Assembly: GCF_964204645.1 (NCBI RefSeq)
Contig: NC_134031.1
Span: 17,605,307-17,669,306 of the forward strand
DNA length: 64,000 nt
Direction of reading: 5' to 3'
Source of the DNA: Tubulanus polymorphus
Lineage: Eukaryota > Nemertea > Palaeonemertea > Tubulaniformes > Tubulanidae
Shown here: piece after piece, positions 1-11,821 of the stretch
Numbering within the stretch: the stretch's first letter is position 1
How the letters are laid out: each line of letters starts with the position of its first letter
Position numbers and translations under genes: made by a program
The notes under the pieces: model-generated
Told to the model about the DNA's origin: nothing
The model's database searches: none
What the model saw: the letters and a program-made list of their open reading frames with translations, nothing else

Positions 1-1088
1 TTCGAAACCCGTGAAACCCACGATATGTACCAACTCGGCACAAAAATATGTAAAAATTAGAGTGGTAACATCAAAAATGATTTTCTTCATGGAAATTTCG
101 AAGAAAGGAGGTACTACCACAGGGACTCGTATTTGAAGTTGTGGCGTGAACTGTAGCTTAAATTATCCATATCCCAATACTGACCAGGGATCAGCTGCCG
201 GGAGAGAAAAACTGCAGAATTCACGACTTATCATCATCAGGATAGTAACCGAATTGCTATAGGCATCAAAGAGGACCGATAAATGGGGTCGATTTCAGAC
301 TTCCGATCTCTGAGGCTATGTCACTCTGCCAGGATTCGATCCCGATTGACTTTTTCTATACATAGATATCTGACACATGCGCGTCGCGCGAATTTGGAAC
401 ATTATGACGTATATGTGGTCATCGTGTCCACTGCGGGTTTGACCTTAAAGCGCAGCAGGAAAATGGCGTGCTTCAACATACAACACGAATACCAAAACCA
501 CACCTTATTCCAAACATTACCACCCTCCCTTCACACCCCAAAAATCAGTATTTCAATATTCGGTAAGTGTTTATAACATTTGTTAATATGGTGCAAATAT
601 ATTTCATATCAGATATTGTGGGTATCCATATTTCTTGACTTTAAAATTCGTCTCATTTCGTTGTAATTTGTTCTGAAATGATTCTTAAAAATGTGAATTA
701 GCTTTGGTTCCGTGTGAATTCATTCTGTCCATATTCCGTATCATTTTGAATACGTAATTTCTTCATGAAGAATTTATGTCATTAAATATTGAAAATAGAC
801 GTAAATGTTTTCTGCATCAGTTTCAAAAACAAATGAGGTTGAAACTGTTCACGTGAATTTTCATAACGGTATTCCTTTCTTTCATGTTCGACTCGGGAGG
901 AACCTGAACTAAAATTACACGAAGCAATCCTGAAAAAATGAAACCTACAGATTAAAAGCTAACAATTTGGTAAGTTTTATTTCAGAATTTGTCAATTCTG
1001 CAGTTTTTGCTAAGGAAAGAAAACGTTCTGAGATTTTTCTATCATGGGTTTTATTTTTTTAGTGAGATTTCCGGAGTCAGCTCGGGCA
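1..1088. other. Intergenic, no gene seen
   Basis: AT-rich sequence without a convincing open frame or splice-site series. The 97-codon frame at 283-576 has no recognisable domain and low-complexity composition. A T-loop-like string near 331-345, on the minus strand, could be a decayed tRNA-derived repeat; this is weak. Confidence 0.5.
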
Positions 1089-1340
1089 GGCACACAAGGA
1101 ATCATTCTGTTACAATCAGAGTTTCTTAGATTCAGCAAAGGATAACAAGGAATCACTGTGTTACAGTAAGACTTTCTTGGATTCAGCACAGGATAACAAG
1201 GAATCACTTTGTTACAGTAAGACTTTCTTGGATTCAGCACAGGGCAACTGAGAAATTACGGTTTAATCACACATTCGGATATAGCACAGGAAAAGAAAAA
1301 TCACTGTTTTAATCAGACTCCTTGGACTCATCACAGGACA
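1089..1340. repeat. 51-bp tandem repeat (3 clear copies plus degenerate ones)
   Basis: A unit beginning ggataacaaggaatcact recurs at 1140 and 1191, exactly 51 bp apart. A diverged copy lies at 1089-1139, and weaker relatives run on to about 1340. The antisense frame through it translates as a repeated short peptide, which is an artefact of the 51-bp (17-codon) period. It is a non-coding minisatellite. Confidence 0.85.
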
Positions 1341-1734
1341 ACAATGAATCATTGAATGGAAGTTCAAGATAAGTATAATTTTTCATACCACTATCCCTGT
1401 TTATCAGTTGTTGATTTGATTAAAGGGACCAGTTTTATAGTGTCATAAACCATATTTGAAAATGAAATCATAGTGTGTTGTTGCATCTATAATTTTTTTC
1501 AATCCGTCCAATTGCCTCCACTGATATTGGTGTGTATTTGCTAAGGGGTTATTTTGGTTATCGGATTGTTATTTCATTGATACAAAAACAAATAAAGCAG
1601 CTTTATTGGTTTCCTACTGTGGATACACTCAATACGTTTTTTCAATCAATATGAAACTGGTCTCTGATATCAATAACACAACTGTTATCAATCAGGTTCC
1701 TTCGTGAATATCAGATGCGTAAATCCAAAGATTT

Positions 1735-1924
1735 AGGATTTCTGTAGATTTTACTGCTGTACTGATTTCAGTTACAGATACATGTAACAATTGTGTACAG
1801 ATACTGAGTACAGATCACTGCATTAACTTCATCCTGTGATTGAACAGTGATTTAATGTTCTCGCATCTTCACTAGATTCCCATCCGTCAAACTCAAACAT
1901 CAGAACATTTCAACTTATCTAACC
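1735..1924. repeat. Left arm of a long imperfect inverted repeat
   Basis: This stretch is the reverse complement of 4813-4995 with scattered mismatches and small indels. Shared blocks include ctagattcccatccgtc and tactgatttcagttaca. The arms enclose about 2.9 kb, and a G-rich minisatellite lies just inside each arm. The arrangement resembles the long terminal inverted repeats of a foldback-type or non-autonomous DNA transposon. Target-site duplications were not identified. Confidence 0.85.
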
Positions 1925-1927
1925 GTG

Positions 1928-2200
1928 GGGTTTGGAGAGGGTTGGTAGGGTTGGGGGGAGGGAGGGAAGGGGAAGAGGGAGGGTGGGAGGGAAGGGGCGA
2001 GGGAGGGTGGGAGGGAAGGGGCGAGGGAGGGAAGGGGTGAGGGAGGGTGGGAGGGAAGTGGTGTGGGAGGGGGATGGAGGGAAGGGGTGTGGGAGGGAGG
2101 GAGGGAGAGAGAGAAGGGTGGAGGGTGAGGGTGGAGGGGCTGCCAGGGAGGAGAGATCAGGTCAGGGAGAGATGGGTGGTGGTATGACTTGCAGGAAGGT
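1928..2200 (+). repeat. G-rich (GGGAGGG-type) minisatellite
   Basis: Long purine tract on the plus strand built from gggaggg, gggaagg and ggggcga units. It has runs of three or more G at short spacing, so the plus strand could form G-quadruplexes. The open frame across it (1932-2204, Gly/Arg/Glu-rich) comes from the repeat. A second array of the same type and strand lies at 4465-4812. Confidence 0.9.
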
Positions 2201-4464
2201 TTAGGTGGTCTAGGTTTTAGGTAGGTGGTGGTTTAGGGTTTTTGGGAGATGGTGGTTTAGGGTCAGGTACATTGTCGGTTGAATGGTAGATATTCTTTGT
2301 CTTGAACAACACCATATTTCAGAAAATGTGTCGCACCCTTTTATTGTATTCTAATAACCTATATAGGATTAATTAGAATAAAACGCCTTTACTGTTAGGC
2401 ATCGCGTCACACGAGACTTTTGGAAAATGCCGTGTTACAATGACATAAACGGTGCCCCAGATTTTTGAATGGGAATGTCCCAATTTGAAGGTGATTATTC
2501 AAGGTATCCACAAACGAGTAACTTTGAATGATATGAAAAAGCACCGTGGCTGCAATTGAAACGCGGCTTAATTCAATTGAACAACAATTATCTACGTAAT
2601 AATTACTGCTGAAACTACTGCTTCTTTTTGAAAACACTGTCAGCAGCAACTCTCTGTTTTTCTGTAGACGACTTAGAAAATATTCGAGTGTCGAGTCACG
2701 TTTTACTCACAATCATTGTTGCTTCCTATTTAGCTGCAGATTCGAAGACAAACCTTCTTTTCATTTTTTGAAGAGCATGGAACTGATTACGTAGAATAGA
2801 GAAGCAATCGCTTTTATAGATTTTCTGATACAATTAATTTTCGTTCAGCAGTACGCGACATAGATATTCCTATTTGAAGAAAGATATTCTTAATAATTAG
2901 TTATCCTAGTGTTATCAAAAACAAGGGGACACATTTTCTGAAATAAACTGTTATATTCTTAGGTTGAACAATGATGACATGGATTGACAAAGACAGAGTA
3001 TTTTTCATATATCTAGCAACATTTTACAAAATAGGATCCTTTCTGGGGTTTTTTAAGAACTCCATTTTATGTGAATATGTATCTCTTCACATATAATTAA
3101 ATATAACAATCTCACCAGAAATGGTAGACTCTTTCTCTTAGTGACAATCTACATATTTTGTCATTTTTCACGATCATATCAGGTTACGAATAAGCGGTAT
3201 ATTTTTAACGTAATAGGTGAATTATTTCTGAATATCTTTGTGCATTAATAAATGCATTATTTCTGATTTTATTGAGTACACAGATTTTGAACCAATTCAG
3301 TGTAAAATTTGACTTGATTCATGTGATCATGTGTGTGACCGCATGTCTGATTAGTCAAAATGAAATGATTTATGTGGAACCAATGACGTTGTAAAGGAAA
3401 GAATCTGTATACAATATTGTATATCAGTGCTGCTACTGCTACTACTACTGGTTTTATTGGCAACTTTGATGGATTCAATATATCAACTAATATAATGTAT
3501 TGCTGTTTGTCTCTAAAAGATTTTTTTCTTGTCACTTATTCCCAGTCGGTACTGACGGATGCCGGCGAGAAGAAAATGAGAAAAAAATAAAAAAAGCAAA
3601 AAATAGAAAAAAAAATGTAAGCCATATCGAACCTGTGAACTTAAGAACTCAACAGCATATGCTGATATAAAGAGTGGGGTCCGAGAGCAATTCGAAGGTT
3701 TAGTGTCCTGCTGGCTTAGCGAGCGGGCAGGGGTCTATTCCTACCTCGACTCAAAAACATAAAGCACTAAATAACAGAAAAACTCTGTGTGCTAAAACGT
3801 TCACAAAAAAATGAAAAAAAAGAGTGAAAAAGAAAGATGGCAAATAATGAAATATGGCCGGAGTTTTATTTGTCCCGCTGGGTTTAAGTGTTAACCAGAA
3901 ACTCAATCAAACAGTTTCCTATGACGTATACATTTTATACGAGTTCTATGATTTTTATCAGGAGTTTATAATCAATTATCAAGACATTGAATAGGATTCC
4001 ATAAAACAACGTGCTCTGATATAAAGCCTCTAGTAGAAAGTATGGAGATGTATAATCTGACTATCAACTGTCATTGGTCCACAATGGTTTCATAACGAGA
4101 TGAATTCGTGAAGCAACATGAAAAGCTTTATTTGTTTTGATCTATAGCTAAATCAGTCATCATTCTTGTCCTTGGTTTGTGCCTGGACTAGAGTCCTCGG
4201 TTTGTGCATAGTTCTATGGTTTGAGTTTGCCCTTCTCATTGTTAGTTGTATAGGTTTAGTCCGGGTTTACCTCATTGAAACAAGCCGTGAAACGGTATAC
4301 GACAATTTGAATGCCTCTATAATGGTAAAGAAAGTATTTCTGAGTCTCATCAATGATGCAATTGATTAAGAATTTCGATTGGTTTATGAAATTGATATGA
4401 TCGTGGAAAATGGCAATCGCATTTTATTTATTGTAGAGTTGTCATAGGAAGTGACAGAGGGTTG
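2201..4464. other. Interior of the inverted-repeat unit, no gene seen
   Basis: AT-rich sequence between the two G-rich arrays. No open frame shows a transposase, reverse transcriptase or other recognisable motif. A stretch near 3690-3760 has weak tRNA A-box and B-box-like strings and may be an old SINE fragment. If the inverted repeat is a transposon, this interior makes it non-autonomous. Confidence 0.5.
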
Positions 4465-4812
4465 ACATTGGGGAGGGCACTACGGGAGGTTAGGAGGGAT
4501 GGCATCGAGGGAGGGTGGGGAAGTGAGGGAGGGGATGGGCTGTGAGGGGGAGGGAAGGGGCGAGGGCGGGCGGGAGTGAGGGAAGGGGCGAGGGCGGGTG
4601 GAAGGGAAGGGGTGAGGGCGGGCGGGAGGGAAGGGGCGAGGGAGGGTGGGAGGGAAGGGGTGAGGGAGGGTGGGAGGGAAGGGGCGAGGGCGGGTGGGAA
4701 GGGGCGAGGGAGGGTGGGAGGGAAGGGGCGAGGGCGGGCGGGAAGGGGCGAGGGAGGGCGGGAGGGAAGGGGTGAGGGAGGGAGGGAGGGAAGGGGCGAG
4801 GGAGGGTCGGGA
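4465..4812 (+). repeat. Second G-rich minisatellite
   Basis: Units of gggagggaagggg, ggcgagggagggt and similar, again purine-rich on the plus strand. It ends directly against the right inverted arm at 4813. The arms are inverted to one another but the two G-rich arrays are not, so the arrays probably grew separately after the arms formed, or one inverted internally. Open frames here (4542-4818) are repeat artefacts. Confidence 0.9.
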
Positions 4813-4995
4813 GGTTAGATAGGTTGAAATGTTCTGATGTTTTAGTTAGACGGATGGGAATCTAGTGAAGTTGAGAGAACATTAAATCACTGTTCATCAC
4901 AGGATGAAGTAATGCAGTGATCCGTTCTCTGTATACACAATGTAACATGTATTTGTAACTGAAATCAGTACAGCAGTCAAATTTATAGAAATCCT
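4813..4995. repeat. Right arm of the long imperfect inverted repeat
   Basis: Reverse complement of 1735-1924, recognisable over its whole length (for example gacggatgggaatctag, the complement of the block at the left arm). It ends within agaaatcct, facing the left-arm start aggatttct. Confidence 0.85.
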
Positions 4996-5062
4996 GTACT
5001 GATAGAGAATTTAGAGAGATGTTGCTCTATTGTCGCTGATTATTGTTTCTTTTTCTTTTCAG

Positions 5063-5134
5063 TAGCAGCAGCAGCAGTAGCAGGAGAAGCAGCAGCAGCA
5101 GCAGTGGAAGCGGCAGCAGCAGCAGCAGCAGCAG
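5063..5134 (+). repeat. AGC/CAG trinucleotide repeat bounded by splice-like sites
   Basis: An interrupted (AGC)n tract of about 70 bp begins just after a good acceptor (ttttcttttcag) and ends just before a donor-like gtaaaa. Two frames are open across it, coding poly-Ala/Glu and poly-Ser; the poly-Gln frame is interrupted by stops. The alanine frame joins in phase to the next exon-like segment (5205-5264). It could be a real low-complexity coding exon or a microsatellite that happens to sit between splice-like sites. Confidence 0.55.
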
Positions 5135-6236
5135 GTAAAACCCGTTTGTGGAACATCATCAGAATTCGTTTTTAGAACCATTCAATTTTTGCTTATAATT
5201 TCAGGAATCAATAACTCTGAAGAGATCACAGCATCTGTAACTTTGACTAGAGTGATCAGAAGAGGTGAGTTCTCTAACATTTACGTCCTGGTCAGAGTTA
5301 TCAATGTCCTTATAATACATATTTTCAGTGGACAGAGCTATGGCGAATTTGAAGAATTCTGCAGTCAACAGATGAGATTTGCCTTGTCCGCCACAGGCTC
5401 TATGGTGAATTTTTTCATCCCTCAAATTGCTCAAATTTCATGATTACCTCAAAATATACTACTCTATACAATATTGCTATATTTCTCGTTCGAATGTTTT
5501 GCAGGAAGTGTCGTTGGCGCATCCCTTATCAAACTACTAGTTTAAAGATTAAGGTAATAAAGATAGTAATTTTCAGATTGTAGCATGCAGACACGTACAC
5601 GCGATGTTTCTGTATTTCAATAATCAATTTTCTCTTTACAGAATCAAATTCCACCCAGCACCAGAATTTACAGCTCAAAACACTCGGTTCAAAGTTCACC
5701 AAACATTTTCAAATGATGACCATCAATTTGGATTCCTGTACATTTCAAAACAAATACCGGTAAATATCTCTCCAGATTCTAGTTTCTATACTTGCTGTTT
5801 GGCTGTAAATGTATCATTGATAACAGGTTTTTTGCCAGTATCACACAGTGAATGAATTACTTGTCTTCAGTATCTGATGAGCTCAGAAGTCGCCCAGAAG
5901 TCGATCAGAAGTCTGAAGAGAACGGTTTGAAAGTTGATCAAAGATCGAGTAATGCCAATGCTTGCTTTCTGAACGCTGTTACGGTAAGTATCAACTCTGT
6001 TTATATACTTTTTGGAGATACTTCAGAAACATATAAAGTTTTCCTATTTACATTTAGGTTTCCTCGAGGAAGTACATTTGTATACTAAGAAGAAATCGAA
6101 TTGTGGTACAATCATCAACTACAACTGCGGAATAGTGAGTCAGTCAATACGTCACCGAAATATAGGTTTTAATGATAGTTTATTTCAGTTTGCAGGCACA
6201 AATTTTCTCTTTTCTAGGATGACTAGGATGAACTAA
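5063..6236 (+). other. Possible multi-exon transcript of unknown function
   Basis: Several segments have good acceptor and donor sites: 5063-5134, 5205-5264, 5328-5401, 5505-5553, 5642-5759, about 5852-5982, 6058-6134 and 6189-6236. Two in-phase chains can be read. The first joins the Ala-rich segment to 5205-5264 and then stops in 5328-5401. The second starts at an ATG at 5852, continues in phase through 6058-6134 and stops near 6234, giving about 80 residues. Neither product resembles a family I know, and the middle segment at 5642-5759 fits neither chain. It may be a lineage-specific gene, a long non-coding RNA or chance; transcript data would decide. Confidence 0.25.
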
Positions 6237-7500
6237 ACGAAGTTAGTTTTGGTAACTAATATGCCATCTGACAGGAACAGGATGCAATAACGCCATCTGA
6301 TATAAAGAGGGAGCAATACACCATATACCCGGAGATTGATGTGCTGCCATTTATTTACAGATATGTCAGATATTTAGCACGATCTTCACTAATGATATCA
6401 TGGAGAGTCAGCGAACATACGTGGTGAACATTTAATATTTGAACGTATTTTCTCGAACAATTTTAACATTTGAAACTTAGGAGAACTGAGCATGTGCTTA
6501 CAGGATCTAATGGTCCTCTTGTAGGTTTTAAACCAAATGAATATTGTTTAATTGTGCCGGCCTGCATGGGCATATCTTGTCAATGGCTTAAATGAATTTA
6601 TCCCATGATTCGTTTCACAAAGCCGTAACTTCATTTTTGCTGGTAGAAGTAGAGTTTGGCCTCAATGATTCAGACGGTATATACACATTTAGATCATTGA
6701 ACTCAGAATTTTTTTTGCCAAGACTAAGAACACCAATATAAACAAAATAAATGAATAGATAACTAGAACGGCCTTCGCACAAAATAACTAAACCTCATGC
6801 AACCTAAGCACCTGCTCTCTCTAGACTTTCTCACCAAACTTGTTCTTCCCTCTATATTTTTCGATGTTCTAGTTATTTATTCACACCTCATGTAATTCTT
6901 GAGGTCGTGTCTTAATTTCTATATAGTGGGTATCTTATTTTCATTCCTACTGAACATTGAAATTGAAGATTAATGACGGGCTTTCTGAAATGGATCAAGG
7001 GCATGAGATATCTTACGCACTCCATGTAACCGCATTTGTTATCGTTTTGTCTGGGTTTATGTATATGTATGTATAATATTGTAAGGGACGTGATCTTGTA
7101 TGGACTGTTGGTTTTATTTGAAATAAAGATGAATTTTTTTGTGTTGTTCTAATTGTAATTAAAGACGCTAGCAGTTTCATAGACTCAGTTCGTCTACATA
7201 AATCCCATCCCACAGGTTCAGTTTCATAATATCAGTTTCATAATGATTGACTCAGAAAACGAAAGCCTTAAGAAACTGAGCCAGTTTCCTGAGTCCAGTT
7301 TCATAAAACAATTATTTGTGAAACTCCTGGGATGAAACACTCTTTTCCCGTTATATGAAACTGCAGGCGTCTCGTTTAATTGAAATCCTCGCATCATGAA
7401 CTAAATCCTACTCCTTCTCACAGCTCGAACATGCGAGGGGCGTTGCGCAAAGGTTGGTTAGAGTTAATCAATGGATAGTTGACATAGTATTTATCTGTAA
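6237..7500. other. Intergenic, no gene seen
   Basis: AT-rich sequence with short open frames only. From about 7140 to 7360 there are several short repeats of cagtttcataa type, and near 7450-7510 a fragment of the gttggttagagttaa palindromic repeat family that also occurs at 9.6, 11.4 and 16.3 kb. Confidence 0.5.
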
Positions 7501-7504
7501 GCAA

Positions 7505-7664
7505 CTTGTCCCTGGTATGCGAGGTTTTTTATTGATTCTTACCACATGCGAGGGTTTCAATTAATCTTGCGCCGGCATGCGAGGGTTAATTGATTCTGAC
7601 CCCGGTATGCAAGGGTTAATTGATTCTGACCCCGGTATGCAAGGGTTAATTGATTCTGACCGCG
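7505..7664 (+). repeat. 30-bp minisatellite
   Basis: The unit ccggtatgcaagggttaat plus 11 further bases recurs with a 30-bp period in at least three near-identical copies (about 7571-7662). Degenerate copies lie upstream from about 7505. The open frame across it (7577-7777) translates as a repeated decapeptide because 30 is divisible by three. Confidence 0.85.
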
Positions 7665-7802
7665 ACCCGGAAGTCAAATTGTTAAGGCCTTTTTTAGTGA
7701 ACACGATTATGCAGAACTTTTTTATGAGCATGGATTATGTCATAATCCGTCATTTTTGTGAACATTGGTTATCATAATCGATTAGCATACCCAGCATACT
7801 CG

Positions 7803-8200
7803 CTCGGCGAGCAAGTATGCCGATTATCTAATCCAACCGATATGGTGTTCTCGGTAGAAGTCGCTGCTGACTGGGCCATAATTGAATAATTTCTACCTGG
7901 CGTTTTTATCAACCAACATACCCGGTTATGCTAATTGACACTAATCGGCTATATAATCTAAATAGCTAATCTATTTCGATTTTGCTGGTTCATAAAAAGG
8001 CCTTTGCTCGGCGAGCAAGTATGCCGATTCTCTAATCCAAATGATGGTGTTCACGGTAGTGGCTGCTGAGTGATAATTGGATAATTTCTACCTGGCGTTT
8101 TTATCAACCAACATAGCCGGTTATGATAATTGATACTAATCGGCTATATAATCTAAATAGCTAATCTATTCTGATTATGCTGGTTCATAAAAAGGCTTTT
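7803..8200 (+). repeat. 204-bp tandem duplication
   Basis: The block starting ctcggcgagcaagtatgccg at 7803 recurs at 8007, so two direct copies lie head to tail (7803-8006 and 8007-8200). They differ by point changes and small deletions; both end with tggttcataaaaaggc. No coding potential is seen. Confidence 0.88.
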
Positions 8201-8868
8201 AGTTTTAAGGAATTTGAGGCTGCAGCGCGCGGCGTTGGTGAAAGAAGAAAGAAAGAAGGAAACCTTCGGACTTCATCTTTCTCGACATATTAGTGTGGTA
8301 TTCTGTTTATATCGTCACAGCACCGGCCATAGAACTCAAAGCACGGACGTAGTGTTTCAGCAATTCATAGAACTCCATATCCGAAACAAGAATTTCAATA
8401 ACCCTAATAATCATGATGATCAATCATCCGTACTGTACGGTGGCGCACCCAAATCCATTGATAACCGCCATGTTGAATTTGTGTTCTGGTACACCAGTAC
8501 ATAACCGTACGACCTTGAAATTTTCTAACCGAAAATGATTGCGCTAATTACCAATCTCGCACATTGTACTTATATGACGTCAACCTGATTTTTCCCCATT
8601 TTTGCACTCCAATTTTGGCAATTTATCGGCAGTTTGGTCGAATGGCATTATTCAGTACGACGATTAACAATTGGGGCTGGTTATAATAGGTATGTTCTCT
8701 CGATCTATTTTAACTAGTAGACCAAGTGATATGATTTTTTATCACTTCGTCTTCGGGTCTTCAATTCATCAAAAGTTTCCAAAACAAAAACGTTTAATTC
8801 ACTTAATTCATACTCATTAAGACTACGATTTTCATACTTTTTGACAGGAAGTAAATAAGGGTTGGAAA
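8201..8868. other. Upstream region of the FMO gene
   Basis: No gene seen. The 96-codon frame at 8214-8504 has no recognisable domain. The FMO promoter and 5' UTR should lie here, but no clear TATA element or initiator could be pointed to. Confidence 0.4.
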
Positions 8869-11821
8869 ATGTCGTCGAAAAAACTAGTTTGCATCGTTGG
8901 AGCTGGAGCGAGCGGTTTACCGGCTATAAAATCGTGTCTGGAGAACGGACTGGAGCCGGAGTGTTTCGAACGGACTGACGACATCGGCGGCTTGTGGAAT
9001 TTCCGCGAACAGCAAACCGAAGATGTCGGTTGCGTCATGCGATCGACGGTGATTAACACGAGCAAGGAGATAATGAGCTACAGCGATTTTCCGATTCCGC
9101 CAGAATATCCGAACTTTATGCCGCATCGTTACGTTTTACAATATTTCCGTTTATACGCGAACCATTTCGGACTCGGCAAATACATCAAGTTCAACATGGA
9201 CGTAAAGTTCATCGACAAATGCGAAGATTTTGCCACGACCGGAAAATGGAAGGTGACGATTCTGGATCGAAAAACTGGGAAAGAAACTCTGAGAATTTTT
9301 GACGCTGTTATGTTATGTACAGGTCAGGGTCTAGTTGATTAAAGTTGGTTTAGGCAAATCAATAAAGACCTGGACCCAGTTCCACATTCTGTGTTGAGAT
9401 TTGACTGGAGAGTTAACTAATTGAAAATGAACTAATTTTAACTCAAATTTAACCCTCACTCACAACTGTGGTCCAGGATCCAGTCCCATAGTCATGAGTA
9501 AGAGGTTAATTCTGAGTTGAAATTAGTTAATTTGCAGTGAGTTAACTCAGTCAAATCTTAACTCGCAACTGTGGAAATGGGTCCTGGGGACCAGTTGCTG
9601 ATAAGTTGGTTAGAGTTAACCAGTGGATAGTTGACATAGTGACTATAAAAAGTTCATTGTTACTATGGTACTACATTTCTGCTGGTTATCTTTAACCAAC
9701 TTTTGAGCATCTTGCCCCTGGTAACAAATTCAGTTACAGAAAAGCTAGATAGGAATTTTGCAATTAATGTATCCAATACTCTCTTTCACAGGTCACCACG
9801 CGAAGCCCTACTGGGGTAAATTCCCCGGAGAAGACAAATTCCGAGGTCAACGACTACACAGCCACAGTTATCGCGGTTCACTGACGGAGTTTGAAAATAA
9901 GAAAGTCGTTATCATTGGTATTGGAAATTCGGCTTTGGACGCGGCTGTAGATATATCTAGAGTCTCGAAACAGGTAACCGTTGATGTTGACAACATTTTT
10001 TGGATAGTTTAGCCCTTCATGCTACTCTAACGTGTTCGTTCCACTGTGGAAATTCAATGCTGCCCCCAGTTGATACTTATCTTGTAGTTGCCTATAGAAC
10101 AAAGTCATATTACATTGAAATTTAAAATTGACCAATGAGCATTGATAATGAAGCAGCTTGTTCGCGTTGGCAACCTTTCAGAAACTGTGTTATTCCTGTG
10201 AGCCAGAGAGTGAATAAGAAGGATCATCACGAGATAACTCGTAGTGGCAATTATTGCAGTATTGTAAGCACAAGAAACAGTAACACCTCCCTAAGTGAAC
10301 AACACCTCTCTAAAGTGATATCTCCTTGGAAATCTTTTTTCTCGGCAATTTTGTAGATAGCATTTACAATGCAGTTAACACCTCTCCACATTTCGCATTT
10401 TTACATTTTCTCGTAAAATATTATTGTAGGTGTATTTGAGTACGAGGCGTGGAGCGTGGATCTTCAATCGAATTCACGACAACGGAATCCCGATCGATAT
10501 ATCGGCGTTACGGCGCGTTGTGGAAACGATTAAATCCCACCTGCCGGCGTCGGTAATCGATTGGCTGTTCGAACGAGAGGTAAATCGGCGATTCGACCAC
10601 GAGATGTACAGATTGAAACCGAGTCATCGACCGACCGAGCAGCATCCGTCCGTCAACGACGATGTCGCCAATCGCATCATCTGCGGCGCGGTTCAGATCC
10701 GACCGAACGTCGAGGAATTCACGGAGACCGGCGTGAAATTCGACGACGGATCGCGGGTCGACGATATCGACGCCGTCATTTACGCAACCGGTTACGCGTT
10801 CGGTTTTCCGTATTTAACGAAATCCGTACTCGACGTGAAAGAAAATAAAGTCGACTTGTTTATGAATACGTTTCCACCGGATCTGGAACAGTCGACTTTA
10901 GCCGTGATCGGGTGTTTTCAGCCACTCGGATCAGTAATGCCAGGATCGGAATTACAGTGTCGATGGGCCACGCATGTGTTCAAGGTAAGGAAGAGTCTAC
11001 TTATCCTGAATTACCAGGCAATTTTACGGATACCCTTTACAAATGATAATTCATACCAAAATGGTTTAACACGTTCACGTTCAGTGATGACGATTTCCCG
11101 GGGATTCTGTTAGTCGAGGTTGTTTGGTATATTTCAGGGAGAAAAGAAACTACCGAGTAAAACAGAAATGTGGAATGACGTTAACCAGTACCACGAATCA
11201 ATGTCGAAGAAATACGTGAAGTCGCCTCGTCACACGATACAAGTCGATTGGATACCATTTCTCGACGGTCTCGCCGAACAAATCGGATGTAAACCTGACA
11301 TCCGTAAGTTTTTCTAAATTCGCTAGAACATTTATTTCAATATTAAATAATCAGGGGCCAGTTGCTTAGAGTTAACCAGTGGATTGTTGACACAGTGACA
11401 ATTAAAATGTCTTCATTACTATGATATTTATTCACCGGTTATCTTTAACCAACTTTTTGAGCAATTGGCCCCTGAATACCTCATTAGCTTTATTCCTATC
11501 ATCAAAAATACATCCTCTTTATACGTATTTTGCTGTCATGTATACTTTGTAGGTGGTATGTTGTTCAGTGATCCGAAATTCGCAATGAAGTTATATTTTG
11601 GTCCATGTACGCCGTATCAGTATCGACTGCAGGGCCCGCATTCATGGCCGCCAGCTCGACGGACTATCGAAACTGTGTGGGATCGAGTCCTGTACCCATT
11701 GAAAACAAGACCGATACCGAAGAGCGACAAACCGTCAAAAAGCTACGTTAAAATACTGCTTCTCTACATTATTCCGCTAATGTTGATCATATATGTTTTA
11801 CGAATTCTGTTTAAAATCTAA
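8869..11821 (+). CDS. Flavin-containing monooxygenase (five exons)
   Basis: Class B flavoprotein monooxygenase: uses NADPH and FAD to oxygenate nucleophilic N or S atoms of xenobiotics and small metabolites, normally on the ER membrane. Exons: 8869-9322, 9792-9973, 10430-10984, 11138-11303 and 11553-11821, joined in phase to about 541 residues, the usual FMO length. Visible motifs: FAD-binding GAGASG at residues 11-16; the FMO signature FRGQRLHSHSY at about 169-179; NADPH-binding GIGNSA at about 194-199, where the last Gly of GxGxxG is Ala; and ATGY in exon 3. A hydrophobic C-terminus (KILLLYIIPLMLIIYVLRIL) fits a tail anchor. The start is the first ATG before the FAD motif. AATAAA follows at 11932. 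Introns 1 and 4 carry palindromic repeats. Orthology to a particular vertebrate FMO cannot be assigned. Confidence 0.95.
9371..9722. repeat. Cluster of three palindromic MITE-like repeats in FMO intron 1
   Basis: Two adjoining copies of a palindromic element of about 110 bp (9371-9480 and 9477-9591) have ends of the type ggacccagttccaca and a centre rich in gagttaactc. A third element of a different family (9592-9722) runs from ggaccagttgctgata to tgcccctgg. They carry no coding sequence and look like short non-autonomous DNA transposons inserted next to each other. Confidence 0.7.
11352..11475. repeat. Palindromic MITE-like repeat (ggggccagttgc family)
   Basis: Starts aggggccagttgctta and ends ttgagcaattggcccct, so the termini are inverted repeats. 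It lies in FMO intron 4. Relatives occur at 9592-9722 and 16226-16352. Confidence 0.75.

Noticed and set aside
1932..2204. Gly/Arg-rich open frame, and the similar frames at 4542-4818
   Set aside because: They are produced by the GGGAGGG minisatellites, with no splice context or conserved motif.
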